From assembly GCF_002368335.1 (NCBI RefSeq), contig NZ_AP018288.1, positions 3,677,044 to 3,741,043 of the forward strand: a stretch of DNA of 64,000 nucleotides, given 5' to 3'. The translations under genes and the position numbers were made by a program. The DNA is from Nostoc sp. NIES-4103 (GTDB lineage: Bacteria > Cyanobacteriota > Cyanobacteriia > Cyanobacteriales > Nostocaceae). Shown piece after piece: positions 45,604-56,200 of the stretch. Positions within the stretch are counted from its first letter, which is position 1. Each line of letters starts with the position of its first letter. The notes under the pieces were generated by a model, which saw only the letters and a list, made by a program, of their open reading frames with translations, did no database searches and was not told the DNA's origin.

Positions 45604-46347
45604 ATGGCTTCAGTAACTTCTTACCCTGACTACAATTTAATTGCTCCGATCAACAACGAATATTACAGTCAAAAATATCTTGAAACCAATCTGCCGATCA
45701 TAAAATATTTACTGTTAGAACATATTCCCAAAACAGCTAAAATTTTAGATATTTGCTGTGGTGTAGGTCGCTTGGCACAGAAGTTGTTACTTGAAGGATA
45801 TCAAGTAACAGGAATTGATAGCTCTGAAGAAATGTTGCGCTACGCTCGTCAAAATGCAACAACAGCTGAATTTATCTTGAGTGATGTACGTTTTTTTGAA
45901 TTACCCTCTAAGTTTCAGGGAGCAATTTCAACAGGCGCTCTTAATCATATTATAAGTATTGAAGAGTTAACAAATGTTTTCCGAAATGTATATGCAGCGT
46001 TGGAGTTCAATGGAATATTTGTCTTTAATCTACTTTTAGAAGAAGAATTTAATTCAGACTGGGATGGTTGGTCTTTTGGGGATGCTATTGACGATTCTGC
46101 TTGGATTGTTAGACACCATTATGAATCAATTGAAAAGATGGGTAAAATCAAAATTACTGGCTTTCAACTCATAGAGGGTAACTGGAAACGTTTAGACAAT
46201 ATTATGCTATTTAAAGCCTATTCTAGTGTTGAAGTTTTGTCTGCCTTGAAGAGTGTAGGATTCAGAGAAGTAAATATTCATTCTTTTAAAGATGATTCCG
46301 TCGTGAATCAAAAATCGATAGAGACTTATTTTGTTAGTTATAAGTAG
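45604..46347 (+). CDS. Class I SAM-dependent methyltransferase
   Basis: 247 residues. Motif I is ILDICCGVGRLAQKL (about 43-57), followed by VTGIDSSEEMLRYAR (acidic residue contacting SAM ribose) and AEFILSDVRFFELP. The C-terminal half is a small mixed alpha/beta domain. AGAGGA lies eight bases before the ATG, in the NRPS gene series. A tailoring role is likely: N-, O- or C-methylation of the peptide or its sugar. The acceptor cannot be read from the sequence. Confidence 0.85.
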   Translation: MASVTSYPDYNLIAPINNEYYSQKYLETNLPIIKYLLLEHIPKTAKILDICCGVGRLAQKLLLEGYQVTGIDSSEEMLRYARQNATTAEFILSDVRFFELPSKFQGAISTGALNHIISIEELTNVFRNVYAALEFNGIFVFNLLLEEEFNSDWDGWSFGDAIDDSAWIVRHHYESIEKMGKIKITGFQLIEGNWKRLDNIMLFKAYSSVEVLSALKSVGFREVNIHSFKDDSVVNQKSIETYFVSYK

Positions 46348-46393
46348 GACTTACACAAGTACTCTCTAAAACACTCTTCACTACCCTTCTTTT

Positions 46394-46429
46394 GACAGAG
46401 ACGCTGCGCGAATGGTAAGCCGCGCGTCT
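46394..46429. repeat. Short palindromic dispersed repeat between tailoring genes
   Basis: GACAGAGACGCTGCGCG followed by AATGGTAAGC and CGCGCGTCT, able to form a GC-rich hairpin. It breaks the otherwise tight gene spacing of the cluster and may act as an attenuator or simply be a mobile repeat. The surrounding spacer 46348-46512 holds no gene. Confidence 0.45.
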
Positions 46430-46512
46430 ACGTTTTTTCATAATTTTGCGTAACTCTTGATAAGTAAAGAAAATTTGATCGACAAGCTTAATAATTCGGG
46501 ATAGAAAATTAA

Positions 46513-48249
46513 ATGAAAGCTGTAGTATTTAAAAGCTTACATCCTCAAGTAGAACAGTCATATGGTTTAAATTTATACAAAAATCCATTAACAGCATGGT
46601 TTAAAAAAATCTTTTATCGCCAGAATCAATATAGAATATTGCAAGGTGGTTCAGCAGTTGTTGAAGAAGAATTTATTGATAAGTTGCTAGAATATGGCAA
46701 TTATGATAAATATGTTTTCCTTTGCCAAAACAACTATGATATAGAAAGAAATACAGATCAAATATCAAATTATAAAAATGGTAGTCGAGTAGAATTTGTT
46801 TTATATGAAAATTTATATAAATTGAATTATCATAAGGCAATTTTACATGGAGCATATACCGCAGTTGACGAAATGATTCATTTGCGGAAAATCCCTCAAA
46901 AATTATTTTGGCCATCTCATGGGATTACCCACGCTTTAAGTCCTATTGATATGGTAATTCCTACAGGCTTGAGAATATTGATTGAGTCAGAAGAATATGA
47001 CTGTATTACCTGTACTAGTATTGCTGGTAAAAAAGCCTTAGAAAGTATATTTTCACAATTCTCAGACTATCTTGCTCATCATTTAAAAGCTAAAGTGGCT
47101 TACCGTGGTCAGTTTGGATTAATTCCCCTAGCTATTGACACAAGTTACTATTATCCAAGAGATAAATGTCAAGCAAGAAAACATTTTAATTTAACAAGAG
47201 ATACTACAATTTTTCTCTGCTTAGGGCGTTTCTCTATTTCTCTGAAAATGGATATATTTCCTTTACTTAATCACTTTTTAGAAAAAATATCAAATAGTGA
47301 TAAAAAGGCAATATTAATTTTTGCAGGTAGTGAAGATTTTGTTGAAGAAACTCTTCCGCAAACAGTTACAAAAACAATTGAACTAATTGCACGAAAGTCA
47401 GGTTGCTCTCAATACATTAGAGTATTCCATAACTTAAAAAAAGAAGATAAAGCTTTATTGTATTCTGCGGCAGATGTTTTCGTATCTCCTAGTGATAATG
47501 TACAGGAAACCTTTGGGATAACTATTCTGGAAGCTATGGCTTCTGGTTTACCAGTCATAGCCAGTGACTGGAATGGATATCGTGAGACTATCAAACATGG
47601 CGAAACGGGGTTTCTTGTGCCTACTTGCTGGACTGATTCTATAGAGCATACAAGTCAGTTTTCTCGATTATATGGACACAAATTAACGCATTTACTTTTA
47701 AGTCAATCTGTATGTGTAGATACTAAAAAAATCATAGAATATATGGACATTTTATATGAAAATCCAGATTTAAGAAAGCAGATGAGTAACAATGCTCGTG
47801 CATATATTACCAATCATTATGATTGGTCATGTATTATTCCTAAATATGAAGAACTATGGGAAGAGTTGCTAGAAATAGCAGATAAAAAACAAAGTTATGA
47901 TGGTGCTATTCTTAATCATGGGTTATCTTCTTTAGACTTTTTGAATATATTTGGTCATTATCCTTCCAGAATGATTAGAGGAGATGATTTATTGAAAATA
48001 ACTTCTATGGGTTATAAATTCATAAATAATCTAATAGAGATCTATCCCTTAGAAGTCATGAATACTTACTCTGTTGGGACTGAATTAAATCAAGTAATTT
48101 TCAAGATTATATGTAATTGCCAGAGCATTAAATTGTGCGATTTGATTCAAAAAATTAACACAAAAAGTACTGCTACAAATCATGTAATAATTCATTATAT
48201 AATGCGGTTAATTAAGTATGGAATACTAGAAATAATTGAAACAGTCTAA
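46513..48249 (+). CDS. GT4-family glycosyltransferase with C-terminal winged-helix-like extension
   Basis: 578 residues. The donor-binding GT-B half is clear: TTIFLCLGRFSISLKMDIFP, KKAILIFAGSEDF, ADVFVSPSDNVQETFGITIL with the E-x7-E pair, and EAMASGLPVIASDWNGYRET. The N-terminal acceptor domain (1-200) is unusual and lacks the typical glycine-rich opening. After about residue 450 there is an extension that ends in a helix-turn-helix-like stretch (IKLCDLIQKINTKST...IIHYIMRLIKYGILEII), reminiscent of PqqD-type winged helices. Located among NRPS genes, so it probably glycosylates the lipopeptide. Whether the extension binds a carrier protein is a guess. Confidence 0.8.
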   Translation: MKAVVFKSLHPQVEQSYGLNLYKNPLTAWFKKIFYRQNQYRILQGGSAVVEEEFIDKLLEYGNYDKYVFLCQNNYDIERNTDQISNYKNGSRVEFVLYENLYKLNYHKAILHGAYTAVDEMIHLRKIPQKLFWPSHGITHALSPIDMVIPTGLRILIESEEYDCITCTSIAGKKALESIFSQFSDYLAHHLKAKVAYRGQFGLIPLAIDTSYYYPRDKCQARKHFNLTRDTTIFLCLGRFSISLKMDIFPLLNHFLEKISNSDKKAILIFAGSEDFVEETLPQTVTKTIELIARKSGCSQYIRVFHNLKKEDKALLYSAADVFVSPSDNVQETFGITILEAMASGLPVIASDWNGYRETIKHGETGFLVPTCWTDSIEHTSQFSRLYGHKLTHLLLSQSVCVDTKKIIEYMDILYENPDLRKQMSNNARAYITNHYDWSCIIPKYEELWEELLEIADKKQSYDGAILNHGLSSLDFLNIFGHYPSRMIRGDDLLKITSMGYKFINNLIEIYPLEVMNTYSVGTELNQVIFKIICNCQSIKLCDLIQKINTKSTATNHVIIHYIMRLIKYGILEIIETV

Positions 48250-48302
48250 CAAGTTATAGGCGCAATGCAGATTTGGAAAAAAGTATAAAAGGAAGATATA
48301 TA

Positions 48303-50138
48303 GTGTGTGGCATTATAGCGATATTTTCAAACCAAGAGCCTATTTCCATAGATGCATTGGCATTAGGAACACAAAAGTTGAGCGATCGCGGCCCCGATGG
48401 ACAATCGCATTGGGTTGCTTCCCATCAAAAAGTGGGATTAGGGCATACTCGACTTAGTATTGTTGATTTAGCAACAGGCAATCAACCAATAAGCAATGAA
48501 GATGAACAGTTACACGTTGTTGTGAATGGGGAGTTTTATGATTATGAAAAAATTCAGCATCAATTAAAAAACCTAGGTCATCGACTGAGAACCCGTTCTG
48601 ATAGCGAAATTGTACTTCATCTATATGAAGAATTTGGCACTGAATGTCTGCAATATCTCCGGGGTGAATTTGCATTTATCTTGTGGGATGAGGCGAAACA
48701 GGTTTTGTTTGCAGCACGCGATCGCTTTGGAATTAAACCGCTTTTTTACGCTACAGTTGGTAACAAACTTTATTTAGCATCAACAGCCAAAGCTTTATTT
48801 GCTGCTGGAGTTCCCGCCAGTTGGGATTATGAATCATATTTTCAGCAGTTATTCATTTATGTCAACCAAGACCGCACTTTGTTTGCAGGTGTTAAGCAAA
48901 TTCCACCTGGACACTATTTGTTAGCAACGCCCAATCAAACTCAGATTACTCGCTACTGGGATTTAGATTATCCAACAGCCAATCAACAAATACCCCAACG
49001 TCAGGATAATGAATATATTGAGCTATTCCGCCACAAATTGGAAGAAGCTGTGCAAATTCGACTGCGGGCTGATGTACCTGTAGGTAGCTTCTTGAGTGGT
49101 GGTATTGATTCATCAGCTGTTTTGGGAATAGCAGCAAAATCTAGTTGCGATCCAATTCGCGCTTTTACTGTCTCTTTCGATCGCCCAGCCTATGATGAAG
49201 AACCTATCGCCCGTGAAACAGCAAAATATGTTGGTGCTGATTTTCAAGTGATTCGGCTTAATCAATCTGATTTTGCTGAACATATTGCTGATGCAATTTG
49301 GCACGCTGAAACTTTGGGTGTAAATTCACATGGTGTGGCGAGATATATACAAAGCCGTGTTGTCCGACAATCGGGTTATAAAGTTGTTTTATCTGGGGAA
49401 GGTGCGGATGAAATTTTGGCAGGGTATGGCCACGCACGTCAAGATTTACTTTTCAATCATTCTATTCAAAAAACACCAACCGCTTTAGCTAGTGTAGAGC
49501 AGAAATTAGGATTTATCCCTTCCTGGTTAAAAGAAATAGCAGTTAAACGTTCTATTTTTCACCTGCTTCTCAATCCTGATTATGCCTCTGATTATTATGA
49601 TCTAGATGTTTATGGTAAGTTTTTAAACCAATTTGATATCGAAGAACAAATTTTAGGAAGAGAACCAGTTATTAAATCTTTATATTTGTGGTCTAAGTCA
49701 ATTTTACCTAACTATATCTTGTTTGCTGAACGTTTAGAAATGGCTAATGCGATCGAGGTACGTTTACCTTTTTTAGATCATCATCTTTTTGAATTAGTAC
49801 GTGAAATGCCAGTTTCTCTATTAATTCGGGGGATGAAAGAAAAATATGTGCTAAGAGAAGCGGCTAGACCTTTTTTGACTGATACAGTCTACACTCGTCC
49901 AAAACAACCTTTTACTGCTCCACCTGTAACTATCACAACTAATAATTCTCTTTATATTTTAATTCAAGATGTGTTGCGGAGTTCAGTTATGGCATCTGTA
50001 CCATTTTTTAATCAATCGGCGATCGCTACACTCTTAGATCGACTTGCAACTATGAAAGAAAGCCAGCGTATTAATTTAGAGCCAGCTTTATTGATGCTAC
50101 TGGGTACTTGCTTTTTACAAAGTCGTTTTAATCTTTAG
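48303..50138 (+). CDS. asnB: Glutamine-hydrolysing asparagine synthase-like amidotransferase
   Basis: 611 residues from the GTG at 48303, which has AGGAAG eight bases upstream and puts Cys at position 2 (CGIIAIFS), the essential glutaminase nucleophile; an earlier ATG (48273) would bury it. N-terminal class II glutaminase: LSDRGPDGQSHW, NGEFYDYEK, RFGIKPLF. C-terminal synthetase: VPVGSFLSGGIDSSAV (ATP-binding loop), VVLSGEGADEILAGYG, EVRLPFLDHHLFELV. The enzyme moves glutamine nitrogen onto an AMP-activated carboxylate. In NRPS clusters such proteins supply Asn or amidate or ligate a product carboxyl. Both halves look intact. Its substrate here is unknown. Confidence 0.88.
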   Translation: MCGIIAIFSNQEPISIDALALGTQKLSDRGPDGQSHWVASHQKVGLGHTRLSIVDLATGNQPISNEDEQLHVVVNGEFYDYEKIQHQLKNLGHRLRTRSDSEIVLHLYEEFGTECLQYLRGEFAFILWDEAKQVLFAARDRFGIKPLFYATVGNKLYLASTAKALFAAGVPASWDYESYFQQLFIYVNQDRTLFAGVKQIPPGHYLLATPNQTQITRYWDLDYPTANQQIPQRQDNEYIELFRHKLEEAVQIRLRADVPVGSFLSGGIDSSAVLGIAAKSSCDPIRAFTVSFDRPAYDEEPIARETAKYVGADFQVIRLNQSDFAEHIADAIWHAETLGVNSHGVARYIQSRVVRQSGYKVVLSGEGADEILAGYGHARQDLLFNHSIQKTPTALASVEQKLGFIPSWLKEIAVKRSIFHLLLNPDYASDYYDLDVYGKFLNQFDIEEQILGREPVIKSLYLWSKSILPNYILFAERLEMANAIEVRLPFLDHHLFELVREMPVSLLIRGMKEKYVLREAARPFLTDTVYTRPKQPFTAPPVTITTNNSLYILIQDVLRSSVMASVPFFNQSAIATLLDRLATMKESQRINLEPALLMLLGTCFLQSRFNL

Positions 50139-50160
50139 TTGCAAAATATATAAAATTTTA

Positions 50161-50201
50161 AACGCAAAGGTGCGCTAAGTAAGCGCAGAGGAACACAGAG
50201 G
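50161..50201 (+). repeat. Dispersed repeat supplying the ribosome site of the next NRPS gene
   Basis: AACGCAAAGGTGCGCTAAGT then AAGCGCAGAGGAACACAGAGG, a repeat type scattered in Nostoc-like genomes (see also 25190-25223). Its last AGAGG lies just before the NRPS ATG at 50203, so it may act as the Shine-Dalgarno sequence. Confidence 0.5.
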
Positions 50202-50202
50202 T

Positions 50203-53200
50203 ATGATTGAAGGCTTTGAACTATCACCCCAGCAAAAGAATATCTGGCTGTTACAGCAAGACAGTTCAGTTTATCGAACACAGATGAGTGTTTTAATTGA
50301 GGGAAAATTGAACGTAGAAGCTTTACAAAAGGCTTTTCAAGAGTTGGTTAATCGGCATGAAATTCTTCGCACGAAATTCAAAATATTACCAGATATAGCG
50401 TTTCCTGTTCAGGTTATTAGTAATACTATTATCCTAAATTGGCAAGAATTAGATTGGAGTTATCTAGATGCTGACGAGCAAAAAATCCAAGTTTTAGAAT
50501 TTTTAAGAACAGATAATATATGTAAGTTCAATTATCTTGATTCTTCTTTGTTTAATGTCGATTTAATTAGGTTATCAAAACAAAAATATATTTTAATCGT
50601 TACGTTACCCAGTCTTTGCGCTGATTCTATAACGCTGGATAATTTATTACATGAACTCACTTTTTTATATAGTGATAAATATAGTTTTTTAAATAATTAT
50701 CCTTTGCAGTATGTACATTTTTCTGCATGGAGAAATGAATTATTGATAGATGAAGAGTTAGAGTTAGGGAGAGATTATTGGCACAACAAGCAAATATCAG
50801 ATTTTTTAAATCTTCAACTTCCTTTTGAAAAGGATAATTTTAAAGATAAAGAATTTGAACCAGAAGTTTTATCTATCAAACTGGCTTGCGGTTTAGTAAA
50901 TAAAGTAGAAGAATTCATCCAAAGACATCAAATATCAAAATTTGCTTTTTTTCTGACTGCTTGGAAAATTTTACTTTGGCATCTTACGGATCAGTCTGAT
51001 ATTGTCATCGGAACTAATTACAGTGGGCGTTCATACCCAGAATTAGAAACTACATTTGGTTTGTTGGCTCAATATTTACCAATTCACTCTCATTTAGAAG
51101 CTGAAAACATTTGTATTCAAGTGTTACAACAAGTTGATGCAGCAATTTGTGAGGCTTATTCTTGGCAAGAGTATTTTGCTTGGGAGCAAATCATCAGAAC
51201 AACAGATAATTCTCATATTTTACCGCCTCATTTATATTGTTTTGATTTTCAAGATTATCAACAAGAGTATTTAGCTGATGGTGTTTCATTTTCTGTTAAA
51301 CATAAATATGTCTGCTTATTACCGTTTAAAATTAAGCTTACTTGTATTGATAAAAAAGATTCTATTGATATAGAGTTTAATTATAATTCAAATTTGTTTT
51401 CATTGGAAGTTGCTAACAATTTATTAAAACAATTTCAAACGTTAATACAAAATATCTTAATTAAAGAAAAAACAACTATAAGTAATTTAATAATTATAGA
51501 TAAAGCAGAACAAGAAAGACTTTTATTTACCTGGAACAACACCCATAGAGACTATCAAGCATTTCAATGCCTTCATCAAATTTTTGAAACTCAAGTAGAA
51601 CAAACTCCTGATGCAGTGGCTATTGTCTTTTTAGACCAAAAGGTAACATATCGAGAATTGAACCAACGAGCTAATCAATTGGCACATTACCTACAAAAGT
51701 TGGGGGTAGCGCCGGAGGTTTTAGTTGGCATTTGTATGCAACGCTCTATAGATTTAATCATTGGGCTGTTAGCTATTTTCAAGGCTGGAGGAGCTTACAT
51801 ACCACTAGATCCTACCTATCCACAGGAACGTCTAGCTTTTATGTTAGCTGAAACACAAGCACCAGTTTTATTAACTCAACAGCCATTGTTAGATTTAATT
51901 CCAGAACATGAAGCGCAGGTTATTTGTATAGATAGAGATTGGGAGCAAATTGCCCAAGAAAGTTTAGAAAACCCTGTTAATAACCTAACTCCAGATAATT
52001 TAGCCTATGTAATCTATACTTCTGGCTCAACAGGAAAGCCTAAAGGGGTAATGAATATTCACAAGGGTATAAATAATCGCTTGCTCTGGATGCAAGAGAC
52101 TTTTCAATTCACAGCCGCAGATAAATTTTTACAAAAAACCCCCTTGAGCTTTGATGTCTCTATTTGGGAAATTTTCTCGCCTTTTTTAGCAGGTGCAAGT
52201 CTAGTATTAGCTAAACCAGATGGTCATCAAGATAGTAATTATTTAGTTCAGTTAATTGCCCAGCAACAAATTACAACTGTTCATTTTGTGCCATCAATGT
52301 TGGCAGTATTTTTAAATGAGGCAGAATTAGAAAAATGCCAAAGTCTCAAACGAGTTTTTTGTAGTGGAGAAGCACTTTCTTTTGACCTTCAAGAGAGGTT
52401 TTTTGCTCGCGTAGATGCAGAATTACATAATCTTTACGGGCCGACAGAAGCATCAATCGAAGTAACTTGGTGGCATTGTCAACGAGATAGCGATCGCAAT
52501 ATTGTACCCATTGGTCGACCAATTTCTAATATACAGACATATATATTAGATAAGTATTCGCGTCCTGTCCCGATTGGTGTTCCAGGCGAGTTGCACGTTG
52601 CTGGTGTAGGAGTAGCACGGGGTTATTTACATCGACCTGATTTGACTGCTCAAAAGTTTATTCTTAACCCTTTCAATTTTGAGGGTAACAAACTGTACAA
52701 AACAGGTGATTTAGCTCGTTACTTACCTGATGGCAATATTGAATACTTGGGACGTATAGATGACCAAGTAAAAATTAGAGGATTTCGCATTGAGTTAGGT
52801 GAAATTGAAGCAGTTTTACACCAGCAATCTAGTGTTTCGGCTGCAATTGTTCAAGCACAAAATCAAGTTGATGAACAACGCTTGGTTGCTTATATAGTAC
52901 CGCACCCGCAATCAACGCCTAAAACTTCAGAACTGCGGTATTTTCTCGAACAGAAGCTACCTAAATATATGATTCCGGCAGAATTTATATTTTTAAAAGC
53001 ACTGCCCCTTTTACACAACGGTAAAATAGACCGTCGAGCATTACTAACTGCTGAACGAATACAACCAGAACCGGAAAATAATTTTGTCGCCCCGCAAACA
53101 GCAAAACAGCAAATTGTGGCGGATATTTGGCAACAAATATTAAATCTAGAGAAGGTAGGCATTTACGATAATTTTTTTGAGTTCGGTGGGCATTCACTAT

Positions 53201-56200
53201 TAGCAATTCAGGTTATTTCCCGATTAAATAAAGCTTTTAAAATTGAACTGCCTATACGTAGTTTATTTGATGCACCTACTGTTGCAGAATTAGTAGAGAT
53301 AATCGCCCAAACTAGCACTCCACAAACACAGATTATTCCTCACAGAACAAGAAGCGAACCTTGTCAGCTTTCCTTTGCTCAACAGCGATTGTGGTTTCTC
53401 AACCAATTAGAATCAGATGTTTTTGCTTACAATATCTCCACAACTGTCCGCCTGCAAGGGCAACTTAATCAAACCGCACTGCATCAGAGTTTTAATGAAA
53501 TTGTTCGTCGCCACGAAGCTTTAAGAACAAGTTTTACCGTTATTAATGACCAGCCTGTTCAAGTTATAGCTGCTAATTTAACTTTAAATCTGCCTGTGGT
53601 AGACCTACGGCATCTCTGTGAGAATGAACAGGAAACAGAGGTTCAACGCTTGGCAATATCTGAAGCACAACATTGTTTCAATTTAGCTGAAGTGCCATTG
53701 TTACGAGTTACTTTGATATGTTTGAGCGATGTAGATCATGTTTTGCTATTCACGGTACATCATATAGTTTTTGATGGCTGGTCGATAGAAATATTTTTGC
53801 GTGAACTAACTAGCCTGTATCAAGCTTTCTATGCTGGTAAACCTTCCCCTCTTAGCGAACTACCAATTCAATATGCTGACTTTGCTATTTGGCAAAGACA
53901 ATGGCTTCAAGGCGAGACACTCAAATCTCAATTAGCTTATTGGCAGCAGCAATTAGCCCAAATTCCTCTATTACAGTTGCCTACAGATAATGCCCGCCCA
54001 CCGATTCAAAGCTTTCGCGGTGCATCAGAGCCTTTTTTCTTGCCTGCAAATTTGACTGAGGCACTTAAAACACTGAGCAATCGGGAAGGGGTTACTCTAT
54101 TTATGACTTTGCTCGCGGCTTTCAAGACATTGCTTTGCCGCTACAGTGGACAGAATGATGTTGTAGTCGGTTCACCTATTGCTAATCGCGATCGCACTGA
54201 GTTAGAAGGACTAATTGGCTTTTTTGTCAATACTTTAGTCTTACGTACTGATTTGAGTGGCAATCCTACCTTTCGAGAATTATTGCATAGAGTCCGAGAA
54301 GTAACATTAGACGCTTATGCCCACCAAGACTTACCCTTTGAATATTTAGTAGAGAAACTTCAGCCAGAACGAAACTTAAGCCACAACCCGATATTTCAGA
54401 TTATGTTTGCCCTTGGAAATAATCCAATGGTAGACTTCAAACTCCCTGGTTTAAATGCCAGTTTCTTGGACATTGAGCGTCAAGCTGCCACATTTGATTT
54501 AAGTGTGTCACTACAAGTAGACGCTGAAGAACTGCGGGGTAATTTTGAGTACAACACGAATATATTTAGTGCCGATACAATTCGGCAGATGGTAGAACAT
54601 TTTCAGATATTACTAGCAGGTGTAGTAGATAATCCAGACCAGCATCTAGCAAATTTACCCTTATTAAGTGCCACGGAAAAACATCAATTATTGGTGGAGT
54701 GGAACAACACAGAAGTTGAATATCCTCTCAATCAATGTATTCATGATTTATTTGAAGCTCAAGTAGAACGAACACCAAATAATATTGCTGTTGCCTATCA
54801 AGACCAAGAAATTACTTACCACGAACTTAATACTCGTGCCAATCAACTCGCACGTTATCTACAAAAATTAGGTGTAGGAACAGAAGTATTGGTAGGTATA
54901 TATGTTGAGCGAGCAATTGAAATGGTAATAGGTTTATTGGGGATTCTCAAAGCTGGGGGGGCTTATGTGCCTCTAGATCCAATATATCCCCAAGAACGCT
55001 TAGCTTTGATTCTAGAAGATGCTCAAGTATCAGTGCTATTAACTCAAGAAAAGTTGGCAGCAACGCTACCGGAAAATACATCAAATTTAGTATTTTTAGA
55101 TACTGATTGGCAAGCGATCGCCGCAGAAAATCAATGCAACCTTACTAGCCAAACCACTACTCAAAACTTAGCTTATGTTATCTTTACCTCTGGCTCTACA
55201 GGACGACCCAAAGGAGTAGAAATATTTCACAGTGCCGTCGTTAACTTTTTGTACTCCACACGTGAAACTTTGGAGTTAGGCGAGCAAGATATTCTTTTAT
55301 CTGTGACAACTTTAGCTTTTGATATTGCAGTTTTAGAAATTTTTCTGCCTTTAACAGTTGGTGCGCGTGTAGTTGTGGTCAGTAGGGAAGTAGCGATAAA
55401 TGGTGTAGAATTGTCAGCTTGGTTAAATAAATCTCAAGCAACAATTATGCAAGCTACACCAACAACTTGGCAGTTGCTATTAGAAGCAGGATGGCAGGGC
55501 AATTCTCAACTCAAAATTCTTTGTGGTGGTGAAGCCTTAACCAGACATTTAGCGAATCAACTATGCCAAAGATGTGCATCTGTATGGAATTTGTATGGCC
55601 CTACAGAAACTACTATTTGGTCAACAGCTTGGGAAGTAAAAACAGATAATGAAATCGTGCCGATTGGTCGCCCTCTTGCTAACACAATAATGTATATTCT
55701 TGATCAACATGGTCAACTTGTGCCGATGGGAGTTGCTGGGGAATCATACATTGGCGGTGCTGGTTTAGCTAGAGGGTATCTGAATCAACCTGAGTTAACA
55801 GCACAGAAATTTATTCCTAATCACTTTAATAATTCAAAATTTAATGGTCTATACAAAACTGGTGATTTAGTTCGTTATTTACCAAATGGCAATATTGAAT
55901 ATTTAGGACGAATTGACGCTCAGGTAAAACTCAGAGGTTTTCGGATAGAACTAGGAGAAATTGAGGCAGTACTCAATCAATATCCAGGGGTGAAGCAGGC
56001 TATAGTTTTGCTAGGAGATAATCAGCTATTAGTCGCTTATATAATCTCTAGCAATCAGCAAAATTTGACAAATAACGAGTTGCGGAATTTCTTAAAACTG
56101 AAGTTACCCGACTATATGATACCTAGTGAATTTGTATTGTTAGAAACTTTTCCCTTAACTCCTAACGGCAAAGTAGACCGTCGGCGGTTGTTGAAATTAA

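Noticed and set aside
48273..48302. Upstream ATG as the start of the asparagine synthase
   Set aside because: It would bury the Cys nucleophile at position 12; the GTG at 48303 has a good ribosome site and puts Cys at position 2.
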